Assembly: GCA_031285775.1 (NCBI GenBank)
Contig: JAITVN010000022.1
Location: forward strand, 1-34,686
Length of the DNA stretch: 34,686 nucleotides
DNA from: Streptococcaceae bacterium
Lineage (GTDB): Bacteria; Bacillota; Bacilli; Lactobacillales; Streptococcaceae
Direction: 5' to 3'
Position numbers and translations under genes: made by a program. The notes below the pieces were generated by a model, which made no database searches, was not told the DNA's origin, and was given only the letters and a program-made list of their open reading frames with translations. Of the stretch, positions 24,147 to 31,424 are shown piece by piece (positions within the stretch are counted from its first letter, which is position 1; every line of letters starts with the position of its first letter).

Positions 24147-25141
24147 AGCTCTAATACCTTTCTGTATGCGGCTACCAGCTTTTCAGCGATCGTTTCAATA
24201 TCGCGCGACTCAGCAACCTCATAACCTGCGGCAGTTTTATCAACTTTGCCTTCTAAAACTTCCTGAATTTCATCCACGAAATCGTCCACTGTCTTCCCGA
24301 AAGAAGCGGCACGCGCATCAAGCCACCCGTCATAAACAGGAATATCACGAACAATCGTCTTTTGATGACTGGCGAGCGCTTCAAGCACAACGATTCCTTC
24401 GGTCTCTTCACGACTTGGAAAGAAAAATGCATCGGCAGCAGTCATCGCACCCTCAAAAACATCTCCTTTGATATAACCAGGAAACTCAACATTTGCAGTA
24501 TGATTTTTCTTGACAATGCGCCGTACCCAGCCGGGAATTGTCCAGAGATTCTGGTAGCCGAACCAGATAAAACGCACATTCGGCATCTTTTCAGCCACCT
24601 TCACAAACTCGTCAATGCCTTTACGTTTGAAATAAAGCGCCGCTGTGATGACCACCTTTTCATCAGGTTTGATGTTAAAATGCTCGCGGAAAACACTCTC
24701 CTTAGCATCAGACTGGACATATTTTGCCAGATCAATCCCGTTTGAAATCGGCAGTATCGGGCACTTGACACCGTAACCGCGAATCAGACGCGCAGAATAT
24801 GGCGTAGGCGTAATCACCAAATCTGCAGCCTTGTAAAAATGCATCAAGTACATCTTGAAAAAGGGCGCAAGCAGATTTGAACCAATAAAGGAATTTTGAA
24901 AGTCTTCTTTTGTCGAATGACCGTGGAAAATCACTTTTTTTCCGGCCTTTTTGGCGCGACGCAGCATCTTCCAGCTGCTCGGGCCGTAAGTATTGAGGTG
25001 AAGCAAATCATAGTCGTCATCTGGATCACGTGTCCAATCAACGCCCATCAAGTCAAGCATCCGCTGCTGATGCTGCAGCGCTCGGCCGATTCCGCTGTGG
25101 GACAGGAAGTCTTCTGCCTCAAGGTAAAGTAATACTTTCAT
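24143..25141 (-). CDS. GT4 glycosyltransferase, CpoA/LafB-type glycolipid synthase
   Basis: A 332-residue GT4 enzyme beginning MKVLLYLEAEDF. Homologues CpoA (pneumococcus) and LafB (Listeria) add the second hexose to monoglucosyl-diacylglycerol. Motifs: SGIGRALQHQ near the start, PISNGIDL in the middle and FPSREETEGIVVLEALA (EX7E). The start is set at 25141 (third codon of the longest frame): an extended -10 TGATAAAAT lies 8 nt upstream, and neither this ATG nor the one two codons earlier has a Shine-Dalgarno, so a leaderless mRNA is predicted. It heads the two-gene glycolipid operon. Confidence 0.88.
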   Translation of the reverse strand: MKVLLYLEAEDFLSHSGIGRALQHQQRMLDLMGVDWTRDPDDDYDLLHLNTYGPSSWKMLRRAKKAGKKVIFHGHSTKEDFQNSFIGSNLLAPFFKMYLMHFYKAADLVITPTPYSARLIRGYGVKCPILPISNGIDLAKYVQSDAKESVFREHFNIKPDEKVVITAALYFKRKGIDEFVKVAEKMPNVRFIWFGYQNLWTIPGWVRRIVKKNHTANVEFPGYIKGDVFEGAMTAADAFFFPSREETEGIVVLEALASHQKTIVRDIPVYDGWLDARAASFGKTVDDFVDEIQEVLEGKVDKTAAGYEVAESRDIETIAEKLVAAYRKVLEL

Positions 25142-25149
25142 TGACATTT

Positions 25150-25158
25150 ATTTTATCA
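25150..25158 (-). promoter_or_regulatory. Extended -10 promoter of the glycolipid operon
   Basis: On the minus strand TGATAAAAT ends 8 nt before the ATG at 25141. No -35 is apparent. Confidence 0.45.
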
Positions 25159-25221
25159 TAAAATCTTTATTTTGAGGTTGGTCTTGCCTTTGGCTGGAGT
25201 ATGATAAAGGTTGGGAATAAT

Positions 25222-25247
25222 TAAGAAAAAAGGCTTTTAAGCCTTTT
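25222..25247 (-). terminator. Terminator of htrA
   Basis: On the minus strand AAAAGGC-TTAAAA-GCCTTTT continues into a T run (CCTTTTTTCTT), about 5 nt after the htrA stop. Confidence 0.85.
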
Positions 25248-25252
25248 CTAGA

Positions 25253-26470
25253 TTAATTATTATTGCCGGAGTCACTATTTGAACTGTTGTTTGAGCTCAG
25301 ATCTGATGTGGTTTTGTCAAGTTTGACAGAGATCGTTTTTTCCTCAGAACCACGGTAAACTGTGAGTTTGATGGTATCGCCGACATTGTATTTATAGAGT
25401 GCTGTTTGCAAGTCGGTACCAGTTGTAATAGGAGTATCGTCAATTTTTGTGACAACATCTGATACTTTCAACCCCGCATTGCTAGCTGGCATACCATCAG
25501 TTACTTTTACAATAAAGGCACCCTCAGTAACAGTCTTAGGAAGTTTTAGATCAGAGATAAACTGTTGCGGTAAACTTGATAGATTTCTCATCTCAATACC
25601 TAGGGCTGGTCGGACAATCTTACCATCTTTTTCAAGTTTGGAGACAATATTTACGACATCATTTGACGGGATGGCAAAGCCCATGCCTTCAACTGAAACA
25701 TTCTGTCTTGATGAACCAGTAGCGGAAATCTTGCTGGAGGTAATACCGATGACCTGGCCATTAATATTGACAAGTGCACCACCGGAATTTCCGGGATTAA
25801 TTGCCGCATCAGTCTGAAGTGCATTCGCAGTGGATATCGCATCACCAGCGTCATTTTGCATGCTGACGGTACGTGAAAGGCTGGAGAGAATACCCTCAGT
25901 GGCAGTGTTTGCATATTCACTGCCAAGTGGTGAGCCAACGGCGATGGCAGGTTCACCAACACTTAATTTTGAGGAATCCGCGAATGTGGCGGTCGTTGTG
26001 ACATCTTTGTCGTCAATTGTTAAGACGGCCAAGTCGCTGTAAACATCGCTCCCAACGACTGTGGCAGTGGTTTTTTTGCCGTTTGAAAGTAGGACTTCTA
26101 AGGCTGAATTCCCTTCAATCACGTGATTATTCGTAACGATATAAGCTTTACCATTTTCTTTCTTGTAAATGACGCCAGAACCCTCGCTTGCGCTCTGAGC
26201 GTCGCTGAGGTTATTGACATCTGTGCTTCCCTGATAGTTTAAGACCGAAACAACAGCATCTTTAATGGTTGAAATCGCTTTTGTAGTATCGGAGCTAACC
26301 TTGACGTTGACTGTTTTTATCTTACTGTCAGTTGAGCTGCTAGTGGTTGTTGTACTTGTGTTCGCTGTATTGTTTCCTTGAGTCGCTTCATAGATGGCGC
26401 CGCCGGATAATGCGATCGCACCTCCTGCGATTCCCGCTAGCAGCGTCTTTACTACTGTTCCTTTAGCCAT
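25253..26470 (-). CDS. htrA: Membrane-anchored serine protease HtrA/DegP
   Basis: A 405-residue surface housekeeping protease that degrades or processes misfolded exported proteins. An N-terminal uncleaved helix (about 7-27) anchors it and a Ser/Thr linker follows. The trypsin-like domain has catalytic H116 (TNNHVIEG), D146 (SDLAVL) and S229 (NPGNSGG). One PDZ domain spans about 285-385. The tail is Asn/Ser-rich. Size matches lactococcal HtrA. GGAG lies about 5 nt before the ATG. It is divergent from rlmH; in streptococci these two genes are also neighbours near the origin. Confidence 0.96.
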   Translation of the reverse strand: MAKGTVVKTLLAGIAGGAIALSGGAIYEATQGNNTANTSTTTTSSSTDSKIKTVNVKVSSDTTKAISTIKDAVVSVLNYQGSTDVNNLSDAQSASEGSGVIYKKENGKAYIVTNNHVIEGNSALEVLLSNGKKTTATVVGSDVYSDLAVLTIDDKDVTTTATFADSSKLSVGEPAIAVGSPLGSEYANTATEGILSSLSRTVSMQNDAGDAISTANALQTDAAINPGNSGGALVNINGQVIGITSSKISATGSSRQNVSVEGMGFAIPSNDVVNIVSKLEKDGKIVRPALGIEMRNLSSLPQQFISDLKLPKTVTEGAFIVKVTDGMPASNAGLKVSDVVTKIDDTPITTGTDLQTALYKYNVGDTIKLTVYRGSEEKTISVKLDKTTSDLSSNNSSNSDSGNNN

Positions 26471-26660
26471 GTTACTCCATTCTTTTGTTTAAATAGTTAC
26501 ACAAATTTATTGATAATATTTTACTTAGTTGGTCTTAATCATAGCTTAAATAGTTGGGAAAAGAGAGGGGGAAGTTCAATATTTTAGCTGGCGTTTATGA
26601 AAAATGAAAGTTTTGTCCTGTGCATGGGGAAAAAAATCAAAGATTCTGGTCAGGTAGAGA

Positions 26661-26793
26661 GGAAAATTTTCCACAATTGTGTAGAAAAGTGAATAAAACA
26701 TGTGGAAAAGGAAGAATTTTTCCACCGAATTGTGAATGAAAACTGGAAAATGTGGAAGAATCACGCTTTCAGCCCCTTTTCAGAAGTGGAAAA
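26661..26793. promoter_or_regulatory. Cluster of DnaA-box-like sites between htrA and rlmH
   Basis: TTTTCCACA (26667-26675), TGTGGAAAA (26701-26709), TTTTCCACC (26718-26726), TGTGGAAGA (26751-26759) and AGTGGAAAA (26785-26793) lie within 133 nt, in both orientations. The consensus box is TTATNCACA, so the best copies differ at position 3. GGAAAATTTTCC (26661-26672) is palindromic. The rest of 26471-26660 is AT-rich with no gene. Confidence 0.5.
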
Positions 26794-26798
26794 ACCAA

Positions 26799-26912
26799 GA
26801 TGTGAGGCGCGCCCGTAAAGAGGCGTAGAAATTTAGGAAATTGTGGTTCTGCCCAACGGGCAGGTTCACAATTTATCTAATTTCCTAGCCTCTGGCGCGC
26901 TGAACTCAGTTA
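26799..26912 (+). repeat. GATG/GTTA modular repeat, locus C, unit 1 (core form)
   Basis: A 114-nt simple unit. Stems: GCGCGCC/GGCGCGC, GAGGC/GCCTC, AGGAAATTGTG/CACAATTT..ATTTCCT, and CTGCCC-AAC-GGGCAG bounded by GTT on both sides. It is preceded by ACCAA and followed by AACCAA, then unit 2. Confidence 0.85.
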
Positions 26913-26955
26913 AACCAAGATGTGAGGCGCGCCCGTAAAGAGGCGTAGAAATTTA

Positions 26956-27007
26956 CCCCCGAGGGGGAAAGCGACCTCTAAGTGCTGAAGCACTAAGAGT
27001 CTGCTTA
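26956..27007 (+). repeat. Two-hairpin insert module 1 in locus C unit 2
   Basis: 52 nt: CCCCCGAGGGGG hairpin, AAAGCGAC, hairpin CTCT-A-AGTGC..GCACT-A-AGAG, then TCTGCTTA. Inserted after GAAATTTA and ending TTA. Confidence 0.8.
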
Positions 27008-27057
27008 GGAAATTGTGGTTCTGCCCAACGGGCAGGTTCACAATTTATCTAATTTCC

Positions 27058-27113
27058 CCCCCTAAGCAAGGGAAAGCGACCCGTAAACGGCTGAAGCCGC
27101 AACGGTCTGCTTA
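27058..27113 (+). repeat. Two-hairpin insert module 2 in locus C unit 2
   Basis: 56 nt: C-rich/GGG hairpin, AAAGCGAC, hairpin CCGT..ACGGC-TGAA-GCCG..ACGG, then TCTGCTTA. Both arms of the second stem differ from module 1 in a compensatory way. Confidence 0.8.
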
Positions 27114-27147
27114 CTAGCCTCTGGCGCGCTGAACTCAGTTAAACCAA

Positions 27148-27183
27148 GATATGAAGCGTCCCCGCAAAGAGGCGCAGAAAGTG
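27148..27183 (+). repeat. Truncated GATG/GTTA repeat, locus C, unit 3
   Basis: GATATGAAGCGTCCCC..GAGGCGCAGAAA is a diverged left half that ends about 48 nt before rlmH, with no right end. Confidence 0.65.
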
Positions 27184-27215
27184 ACCGACAGACAGGCTAA
27201 ACTTAACTGTTTTTG

Positions 27216-27224
27216 TGGTAAAAT
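27216..27224 (+). promoter_or_regulatory. Extended -10 promoter of rlmH
   Basis: TGGTAAAAT ends 6 nt before the ATG, so transcription should begin at or next to the start codon. Confidence 0.5.
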
Positions 27225-27230
27225 GAAACC

Positions 27231-27710
27231 ATGAAAACTAGGATTATTGCAGTTGGAAAGCTAAAAGAGTCTTATCTTCGTGAGGGCTTGGACGAGTACA
27301 GCAAGCGAATGAAGGCCTTCGGCGGTTTGGAAATTGTCGAGCTTGCAGATGAAAAAATTCCGGAAAATCCGTCAGACAAGGAGATTTCTGCGCTGAAAGT
27401 TCGTGAAGGTGAGAAAATCTTGGCAACAATTCACAAGGATGAAAAAGTGATTGCGTTGACACTTGATGGCAAACTCCTAACGAGTGAAGACTTAGCAGCT
27501 CAGTTGTCCAATTGGCTGACATATGGGGCTGCAGGTATTAGTTTTATCATCGGCGGATCGCTCGGACTGTCTGAAGCTGTCCAGCAGCGTGCGGATTTAA
27601 AACTTTGTTTCGGGCGCATGACCTTGCCGCATCAATTGATGCGCTTGGTGCTGGCCGAGCAGATTTATCGGGCAAATATGATTAATCGAGGAAGTACCTA
27701 TCACAAATGA
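27231..27710 (+). CDS. rlmH: 23S rRNA (pseudouridine1915-N3)-methyltransferase RlmH
   Basis: A 159-residue SPOUT-fold methyltransferase that modifies pseudouridine 1915 in helix 69 of 23S rRNA. The signature [20 protein letters not shown] and the C-terminus [14 protein letters not shown] are diagnostic. Length is standard. There is no Shine-Dalgarno and the extended -10 lies 6 nt from the ATG. It overlaps the next gene by 4 nt (ATGA). Confidence 0.97.
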   Translation: MKTRIIAVGKLKESYLREGLDEYSKRMKAFGGLEIVELADEKIPENPSDKEISALKVREGEKILATIHKDEKVIALTLDGKLLTSEDLAAQLSNWLTYGAAGISFIIGGSLGLSEAVQQRADLKLCFGRMTLPHQLMRLVLAEQIYRANMINRGSTYHK

Positions 27711-28363
27711 AGATTGATGATTTAGAGCGGATTTTTCTTCAGCATGAAGATGCAGATCAGGCGCAGAAAATGTCGGCTTATTTACTCGGCAGATTTCCGC
27801 ACTTCGGTATTCAAGCGCCGCTGCGCCGCAAGTTGACGAAGGACTTTATTTCTGGGGAAGCAGCAAAGCAGCAGATTGACTGGGATGTGATTGATGCGCT
27901 TTGGGACAAGCCTGAACGGGAGTTTCATCAGCTGGTCTGCGATATTTTGATAAAGATGAAGCGGGATTTAAGGGCAGAGGATTTTCCAAAGATCAAAGAA
28001 CTGGCGGTAAGCAATTCTTGGTGGGATTCGGTCGATGCCCTGGTAAAAAGTTTTCGGCACAGGGCTTCTACGGAGCTGGAGATCAAGGAAATCATGCTGG
28101 CCTGGTCAACTGATGAAAATTTTTGGATTCGCCGCATGGCCATTACGTCACAGCTTTTGGCTAAGGAAAAAACGGATCGCACGCTGTTAACAACCTGCAT
28201 TGTGAATAATTTCGAATCGGACGAGTTTTTTATTAACAAGGCAATTGGTTGGGCGCTGCGTGATTATTCAAAAACAAACCCGGATTGGGTTCGAGATTTT
28301 CTGCTTGAATATGAACTTGAACTTAATTCGCTGTCTAAACGTGAAGCAAAGAAATATTTGTGA
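27707..28363 (+). CDS. AlkD-like DNA alkylation repair protein
   Basis: A 218-residue alpha-helical HEAT-like-repeat protein of the AlkD/AlkC-type DNA glycosylase superfamily, which removes positively charged alkylated bases. [11 protein letters not shown] (102-112) matches the Trp/Asp catalytic region of AlkD, and FWIRRMAI is a further family motif. It overlaps rlmH by ATGA and is therefore co-transcribed and coupled with it. Its stop TGA forms the TGn of the next extended -10. Confidence 0.85.
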   Translation: MKIDDLERIFLQHEDADQAQKMSAYLLGRFPHFGIQAPLRRKLTKDFISGEAAKQQIDWDVIDALWDKPEREFHQLVCDILIKMKRDLRAEDFPKIKELAVSNSWWDSVDALVKSFRHRASTELEIKEIMLAWSTDENFWIRRMAITSQLLAKEKTDRTLLTTCIVNNFESDEFFINKAIGWALRDYSKTNPDWVRDFLLEYELELNSLSKREAKKYL

Positions 28364-28369
28364 TAAAAT
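28361..28369 (+). promoter_or_regulatory. Extended -10 promoter of yqeG
   Basis: TGATAAAAT includes the AlkD-like stop codon and ends 7 nt before the yqeG ATG. Confidence 0.5.
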
Positions 28370-28376
28370 AGTGAAA

Positions 28377-28910
28377 ATGTCTATTGAAAATTATAAACCT
28401 GACTATTATTTAGAGGCAATCTACCAACTTGATGCCGAAACGCTGCATGAGATAGGAATCAAGCTTGTTTTGGCGGACCTTGACAATACGCTGACCGCGT
28501 GGAATAATCCAGACGGCACGCCAGAAATGCGTGCCTGGCTCAAAGAGATGAAAGCGGCGGATATTCGTGTGGTTGTCGTGTCAAATAATCATCGTAAGCG
28601 TGTCAGCAGGGCTGTTGCGCCTTTTGGAATCGACTTTGTGAATGATGCCTTGAAGCCTTTTACGAAGGGAATTCGTCAGGCGATGAAACGCTTTGATGGT
28701 AATCCGGAGACAACCATTCTCGTTGGCGATCAGCGGATGACGGATATTCGAGCGGCTCATCGTGCGGGTATTCTCAGCGTTCTGGTCAAACCTTTAATTG
28801 AATCAGACCATTGGCCGACGCGCTTTAATCGTTGGCGCGAGCGACGTGTTGCTGCAAAGCTGTTTGATAAATATGGCGCGCCAGTTTATCAGCGGAAATT
28901 ATTAAATTGA
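28377..28910 (+). CDS. yqeG: YqeG family HAD phosphatase
   Basis: A 177-residue HAD IIIA phosphatase. Motif I is LADLDNTLT (D34, D36), motif II lies in VVVVSNN and motif III near KPFTKG; VGDQRMTDIRAAHRAG carries the acidic motif IV. Start 28377 fits the family N-terminus (YKPDYYLEAIYQLD). In many Firmicutes yqeG lies beside yqeH and others, but here it stands alone behind rlmH and the AlkD-like gene. There is no Shine-Dalgarno and a leaderless mRNA is predicted. The substrate is uncertain; phosphatidylglycerophosphate phosphatase activity is known for related HAD proteins. Confidence 0.92.
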   Translation: MSIENYKPDYYLEAIYQLDAETLHEIGIKLVLADLDNTLTAWNNPDGTPEMRAWLKEMKAADIRVVVVSNNHRKRVSRAVAPFGIDFVNDALKPFTKGIRQAMKRFDGNPETTILVGDQRMTDIRAAHRAGILSVLVKPLIESDHWPTRFNRWRERRVAAKLFDKYGAPVYQRKLLN

Positions 28911-28943
28911 GCTGGAAACCAGAAAACATAAATCATTTATACG

Positions 28944-28974
28944 AAAAAAGCACCGAAATTTTCAGTGCTTTTTT
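28944..28974. terminator. Bidirectional terminator after yqeG
   Basis: AAAAAAGCAC and GTGCTTTTTT pair around an 11-nt loop. It also serves the converging small envelope genes. Confidence 0.9.
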
Positions 28975-28981
28975 CATTCAA

Positions 28982-29329
28982 CTAGAGGCTTGAGCCTGAC
29001 TGAGTGCCCGTTTCGGGGGTGGTTGCGTCATTGGAATTGTTGTTTGAGTTGGAATCACCGCTTTCTGAGCTGGCGCCGCCTTGTACATCTGGGCTGCCAT
29101 TAGGCGGTGCTGGCATTTGTCCATTTTGTCCAGGAAATTGGCCTTGATTTTGGCTGTTGTCAAAATTCTGAGTGTTGGCAAAATCTGGAAGCTTATTATT
29201 CGTATTGTTATTGGCGTGTCCAAGCGTGTAACCGCCAGCAGTTCCAACGATTAAAGCAACAACAGCAGTGGTTAAAATCGCCCAACGTTTTTTGAAAAAG
29301 CGGCCGATTTTTGAGAGAAATTTGCGCAT
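28982..29329 (-). CDS. Small membrane-anchored Asn/Gln/Ser-rich protein
   Basis: A 115-residue protein. The N-terminus is strongly basic (MRKFLSKIGRFFKKRW), followed by one hydrophobic helix (about 18-37) and then an extracellular low-complexity tail rich in N, Q, G, P and S, with no cysteine or sorting motif. GGAGGT lies just before the ATG, one base after the upstream gene's stop, so the two are coupled. I do not recognise a family. It is probably a bitopic surface protein with a disordered tail; a role in envelope stress would be a guess. Confidence 0.7.
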   Translation of the reverse strand: MRKFLSKIGRFFKKRWAILTTAVVALIVGTAGGYTLGHANNNTNNKLPDFANTQNFDNSQNQGQFPGQNGQMPAPPNGSPDVQGGASSESGDSNSNNNSNDATTPETGTQSGSSL

Positions 29330-29330
29330 A

Positions 29331-29531
29331 TTACCTCCGTAGCTTCTTGATGAAGACCTGATGGGTTAATTGAGTATTTTTGCTGTTTAATTTCGATCTT
29401 CTTAGAAGTTTTAATTGATTAATCAGTGGCAGCAGCCTGCTAGATTTATTTGGATAAGTGTGTGAGAGGCCTGATAGTCCAACGACTAGAAAAACAAGCC
29501 CGATGCCGACGGCGAGTATCGTTTCCAGCAA
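29331..29531 (-). CDS. Small membrane protein, 66 aa
   Basis: One N-terminal hydrophobic helix (about 3-23, ILAVGIGLVFLVVGLSGLSH), then a basic cytoplasmic tail ending FIKKLRR. A TTG start is chosen because AGGAGG lies 8 nt upstream. Its stop is one base before the next gene's ATG, and the two form a small operon. No family recognised. A TATAAT at 29562-29567 with the inverted repeat TAAGA-N6-TCTTA (29566-29581) lies just upstream. Confidence 0.6.
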   Translation of the reverse strand: MLETILAVGIGLVFLVVGLSGLSHTYPNKSSRLLPLINQLKLLRRSKLNSKNTQLTHQVFIKKLRR

Positions 29532-29561
29532 CTAATATTCCTCCTTTTATTGTTATCTAGA

Positions 29562-29581
29562 ATTATAAGACGATAATCTTA
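29562..29581 (-). promoter_or_regulatory. Promoter -10 with overlapping inverted repeat
   Basis: TATAAT on the minus strand, overlapping TAAGA-N6-TCTTA. A regulator binding there would block the promoter of the small envelope operon. No clear -35. Confidence 0.35.
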
Positions 29582-29621
29582 ATATTGTCTGAAAAATAAC
29601 AAAATTGCGCAGCTGTTTGAA

Positions 29622-29657
29622 ATAAAAAACGCTCTGAGTCAAATTGCTCAGAACGTT
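29622..29657 (-). terminator. Terminator of the lipoprotein gene
   Basis: On the minus strand AACGTTCTGAG and CTCAGAGCGTT pair, followed by TTTTATTT. Confidence 0.85.
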
Positions 29658-29685
29658 AGGCTTTCAAAATTTAACTATTCGAAGA

Positions 29686-30294
29686 TTAGTTGGCTAGGAC
29701 TGCTGGATCGGCTTCAGAGCTGATGCTGATAGAAATGTTACCGATTTGGCTGCTGTATGAACTGTTGAGTTCATCCATTGATTGCGCTTGAACAGTTTTC
29801 CATGGACCAGCGCCAAATGGGTTTTGTGACATGGCATTGCTCACCTCAGAATCAAGGACTTCCAAAGTGTACATGTTGTCTGAATTGAGTAATATTCTGC
29901 AGGATGATTTCATGATGTCGCTGATATCTTTTGAGCCGTTTGTTCCAGAGCTTCCGGTATTCAAAAGATAAATCGTGTCAGTCGTGCCCGTGAACACTTG
30001 GAAAGTCGGTTTTTCATCTTTGATGTCCAGTTTGTTAATGGCCCAAGCAGCCAAAATCTGAGCAGAAGCATCTGTCAAATTATCCGTTGTGATGGACTTA
30101 ATACCGGTAGAGTTGGTATTCGAGGATGAAGATGGGATAATTTTACTTGAAGATGAACTGCTTTTTGAAGTTGAACTGCTTTTGCTAGGTGTGGAACTGC
30201 TTGATGATTTTGTTGGTTTTGATGAACATGCTGTAAGTAAACCTGCACTGAGGATGAGTCCCAAAGTAATTATAATTATTTTATTTTTTCTCAT
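29686..30294 (-). CDS. Ser-rich lipoprotein of unknown function
   Basis: A 202-residue exported lipoprotein. Signal peptide 1-22 with lipobox LLTAC (Cys23), a Ser/Thr/Lys/Pro-rich tether (24-60), then a folded C-terminal domain of about 140 residues (IKSITTDNLTDASAQILAAW onward) with no family I can name; GAGPWKTVQAQSMDEL is a distinctive segment. It would be anchored outside the membrane. It is monocistronic with its own terminator and divergent from the DnaQ-like gene. The Shine-Dalgarno is weak (AAGATG). Confidence 0.75.
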   Translation of the reverse strand: MRKNKIIIITLGLILSAGLLTACSSKPTKSSSSSTPSKSSSTSKSSSSSSKIIPSSSSNTNSTGIKSITTDNLTDASAQILAAWAINKLDIKDEKPTFQVFTGTTDTIYLLNTGSSGTNGSKDISDIMKSSCRILLNSDNMYTLEVLDSEVSNAMSQNPFGAGPWKTVQAQSMDELNSSYSSQIGNISISISSEADPAVLAN

Positions 30295-30367
30295 GATATC
30301 ATCTTAACAGAAAATGGGCAATATGTCCATTTTTTTGTTTTTATCTGTTGATTTTATGGCAATATTG

Positions 30368-30382
30368 TGAAATATTATTTCA
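30368..30382. promoter_or_regulatory. Inverted repeat in divergent promoter region
   Basis: TGAAAT-ATT-ATTTCA is a perfect 6-3-6 palindrome, 20 nt upstream of the exonuclease extended -10. It is a possible operator; the regulator is unknown. Confidence 0.3.
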
Positions 30383-30402
30383 GTCACGGACGAAAACGAC
30401 TA

Positions 30403-30411
30403 TGCTATAAT
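30403..30411 (+). promoter_or_regulatory. Extended -10 promoter of the DnaQ-like exonuclease gene
   Basis: TGCTATAAT ends 6 nt before the ATG at 30418. Confidence 0.6.
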
Positions 30412-30417
30412 AGGATT

Positions 30418-30927
30418 ATGACGAATTCAACCTACATTGTGATGGATTTTGAAACGACAGGATTTTCTCCTCGAAGCAACGAGATTATCCAGCTTGGTGC
30501 GGTCAAATTTGACGGGAAAAATGAAATTGGACGTTTTGACCAGCTTGTCAAGCCTCAACGCTCGAGCGTTAGTCCGCAAATTACACGTCTGACAGGGATT
30601 TCACCATCAGGTCTGATAGATCAGCCGAAGCTTGACGACGTTTTTGATGATTTTGTCGATTTTATTTCAGGAGAGCTGATTGTGGGGCACAATATCGGCT
30701 TTGACATGAGTTTTTTGGATTACGAGCTGGAAGCGCATCACCGGCGGGAATTTTTCAAAACTTATGATACCGTGACGGGAGCCAGAAAGAAGATGCCTTT
30801 TCTGCAGAATTATAAGCTTTCGACGATTAAGTACTTTTTTAATATGAACATGAAATCTCATGATGCGCTGAATGACTGCCTTATCACGGCGCGTCTTTAT
30901 CAATGGCTGGAGCTGGAAGGGAATTGA
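30418..30927 (+). CDS. DnaQ-like 3'-5' exonuclease (DEDDh)
   Basis: A 169-residue stand-alone exonuclease domain. ExoI is VMDFETTGF (D10, E12), ExoII lies in VGHNIGFDMSFLD and ExoIII in SHDALNDCLITARLYQWLE, with the active-site histidine. The sequence resembles the proofreading domain of PolC and DnaQ. Start 30418 is preferred over an upstream in-frame ATG at 30367 because the family begins at this point and an extended -10 lies right before it. Leaderless expression is predicted. The next gene begins one base after its stop. Confidence 0.9.
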   Translation: MTNSTYIVMDFETTGFSPRSNEIIQLGAVKFDGKNEIGRFDQLVKPQRSSVSPQITRLTGISPSGLIDQPKLDDVFDDFVDFISGELIVGHNIGFDMSFLDYELEAHHRREFFKTYDTVTGARKKMPFLQNYKLSTIKYFFNMNMKSHDALNDCLITARLYQWLELEGN

Positions 30928-30928
30928 T

Positions 30929-31423
30929 TTGAAAACTTTCTCCAAAATGATAATGCTGCTTTATTTCATCTTTTTGATTTGGCTGATTGACCTGAAGTTG
31001 TCCTTTCCTATTTTGGACTTTTTGGACACAAGGCACGTGACAAGCCTGAATCTGACTCCTTTTCAGAATACAGGCGGTACGTTTGAAATCGCGATGAATG
31101 TCATTGCTTTTCTGCCTTTGGGTGGACTTTTGGCTGCGGCGAGCAGGAAATGGCGTTTTGACCAGCAGCTCTTGGCGGTTCTGCTTACGAGCTTGTGTCT
31201 GGAAGGGCTTCAGTACGCACTGGCGATTGGTGCGGCCGATATTACGGATGTTATAAATAATACATTTGGCGGATTGCTGGGGATCGGAATCTTCCTGTTG
31301 ATAAAGAAGCTTTTCGGAGAGAAAGCGGCTTCTGTTTTGGCGATTCTTGTCAGTATTGCAATAGTCGTCCTTGGGGTTTTAATCAGTCAGACCGACCTTC
31401 TAGGTATTAGGATGATCTTGTAA
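30929..31423 (+). CDS. VanZ-like membrane protein
   Basis: A 164-residue membrane protein with about five helices. The VanZ-like family motifs are present: NVIAFLPLGGLLAA and, later, LEGLQYALAIGAADITDVINNTFGG. Members include VanZ, linked to teicoplanin resistance, but most are of unknown function. A TTG start (30929) with GGAAGGGA upstream is preferred; an ATG at 30947 is possible. It follows the exonuclease by 1 nt and is followed 1 nt after its stop by the locus D repeat. Confidence 0.85.
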   Translation: MKTFSKMIMLLYFIFLIWLIDLKLSFPILDFLDTRHVTSLNLTPFQNTGGTFEIAMNVIAFLPLGGLLAAASRKWRFDQQLLAVLLTSLCLEGLQYALAIGAADITDVINNTFGGLLGIGIFLLIKKLFGEKAASVLAILVSIAIVVLGVLISQTDLLGIRMIL

Positions 31424-31424
31424 A

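Larger units (their letters stand above)
26919..27141 (+). repeat. GATG/GTTA modular repeat, locus C, unit 2 with two inserted modules
   Basis: The 5' end, central hairpin and 3' end are identical or nearly so to unit 1, but the unit is 223 nt. Two two-hairpin modules (26956-27007 and 27058-27113) interrupt it on either side of the central hairpin. Removing them regenerates unit 1 almost exactly. Confidence 0.85.

Noticed and set aside
26576-26764. 62-codon minus-strand ORF between htrA and rlmH
   Set aside because: It lies across the DnaA-box-like cluster and has Phe/His-rich composition caused by TTTTCC repeats; no Shine-Dalgarno.
26799-27183. Possible CRISPR array
   Set aside because: The repeats are long, internally structured and spaced by identical rather than unique sequence; no cas genes.
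30311-30336. Hairpin AAAATGG..CCATTTT with a T run between divergent genes
   Set aside because: It looks like a weak terminator but no plus-strand transcript is expected to end there; its role is not clear enough to annotate.
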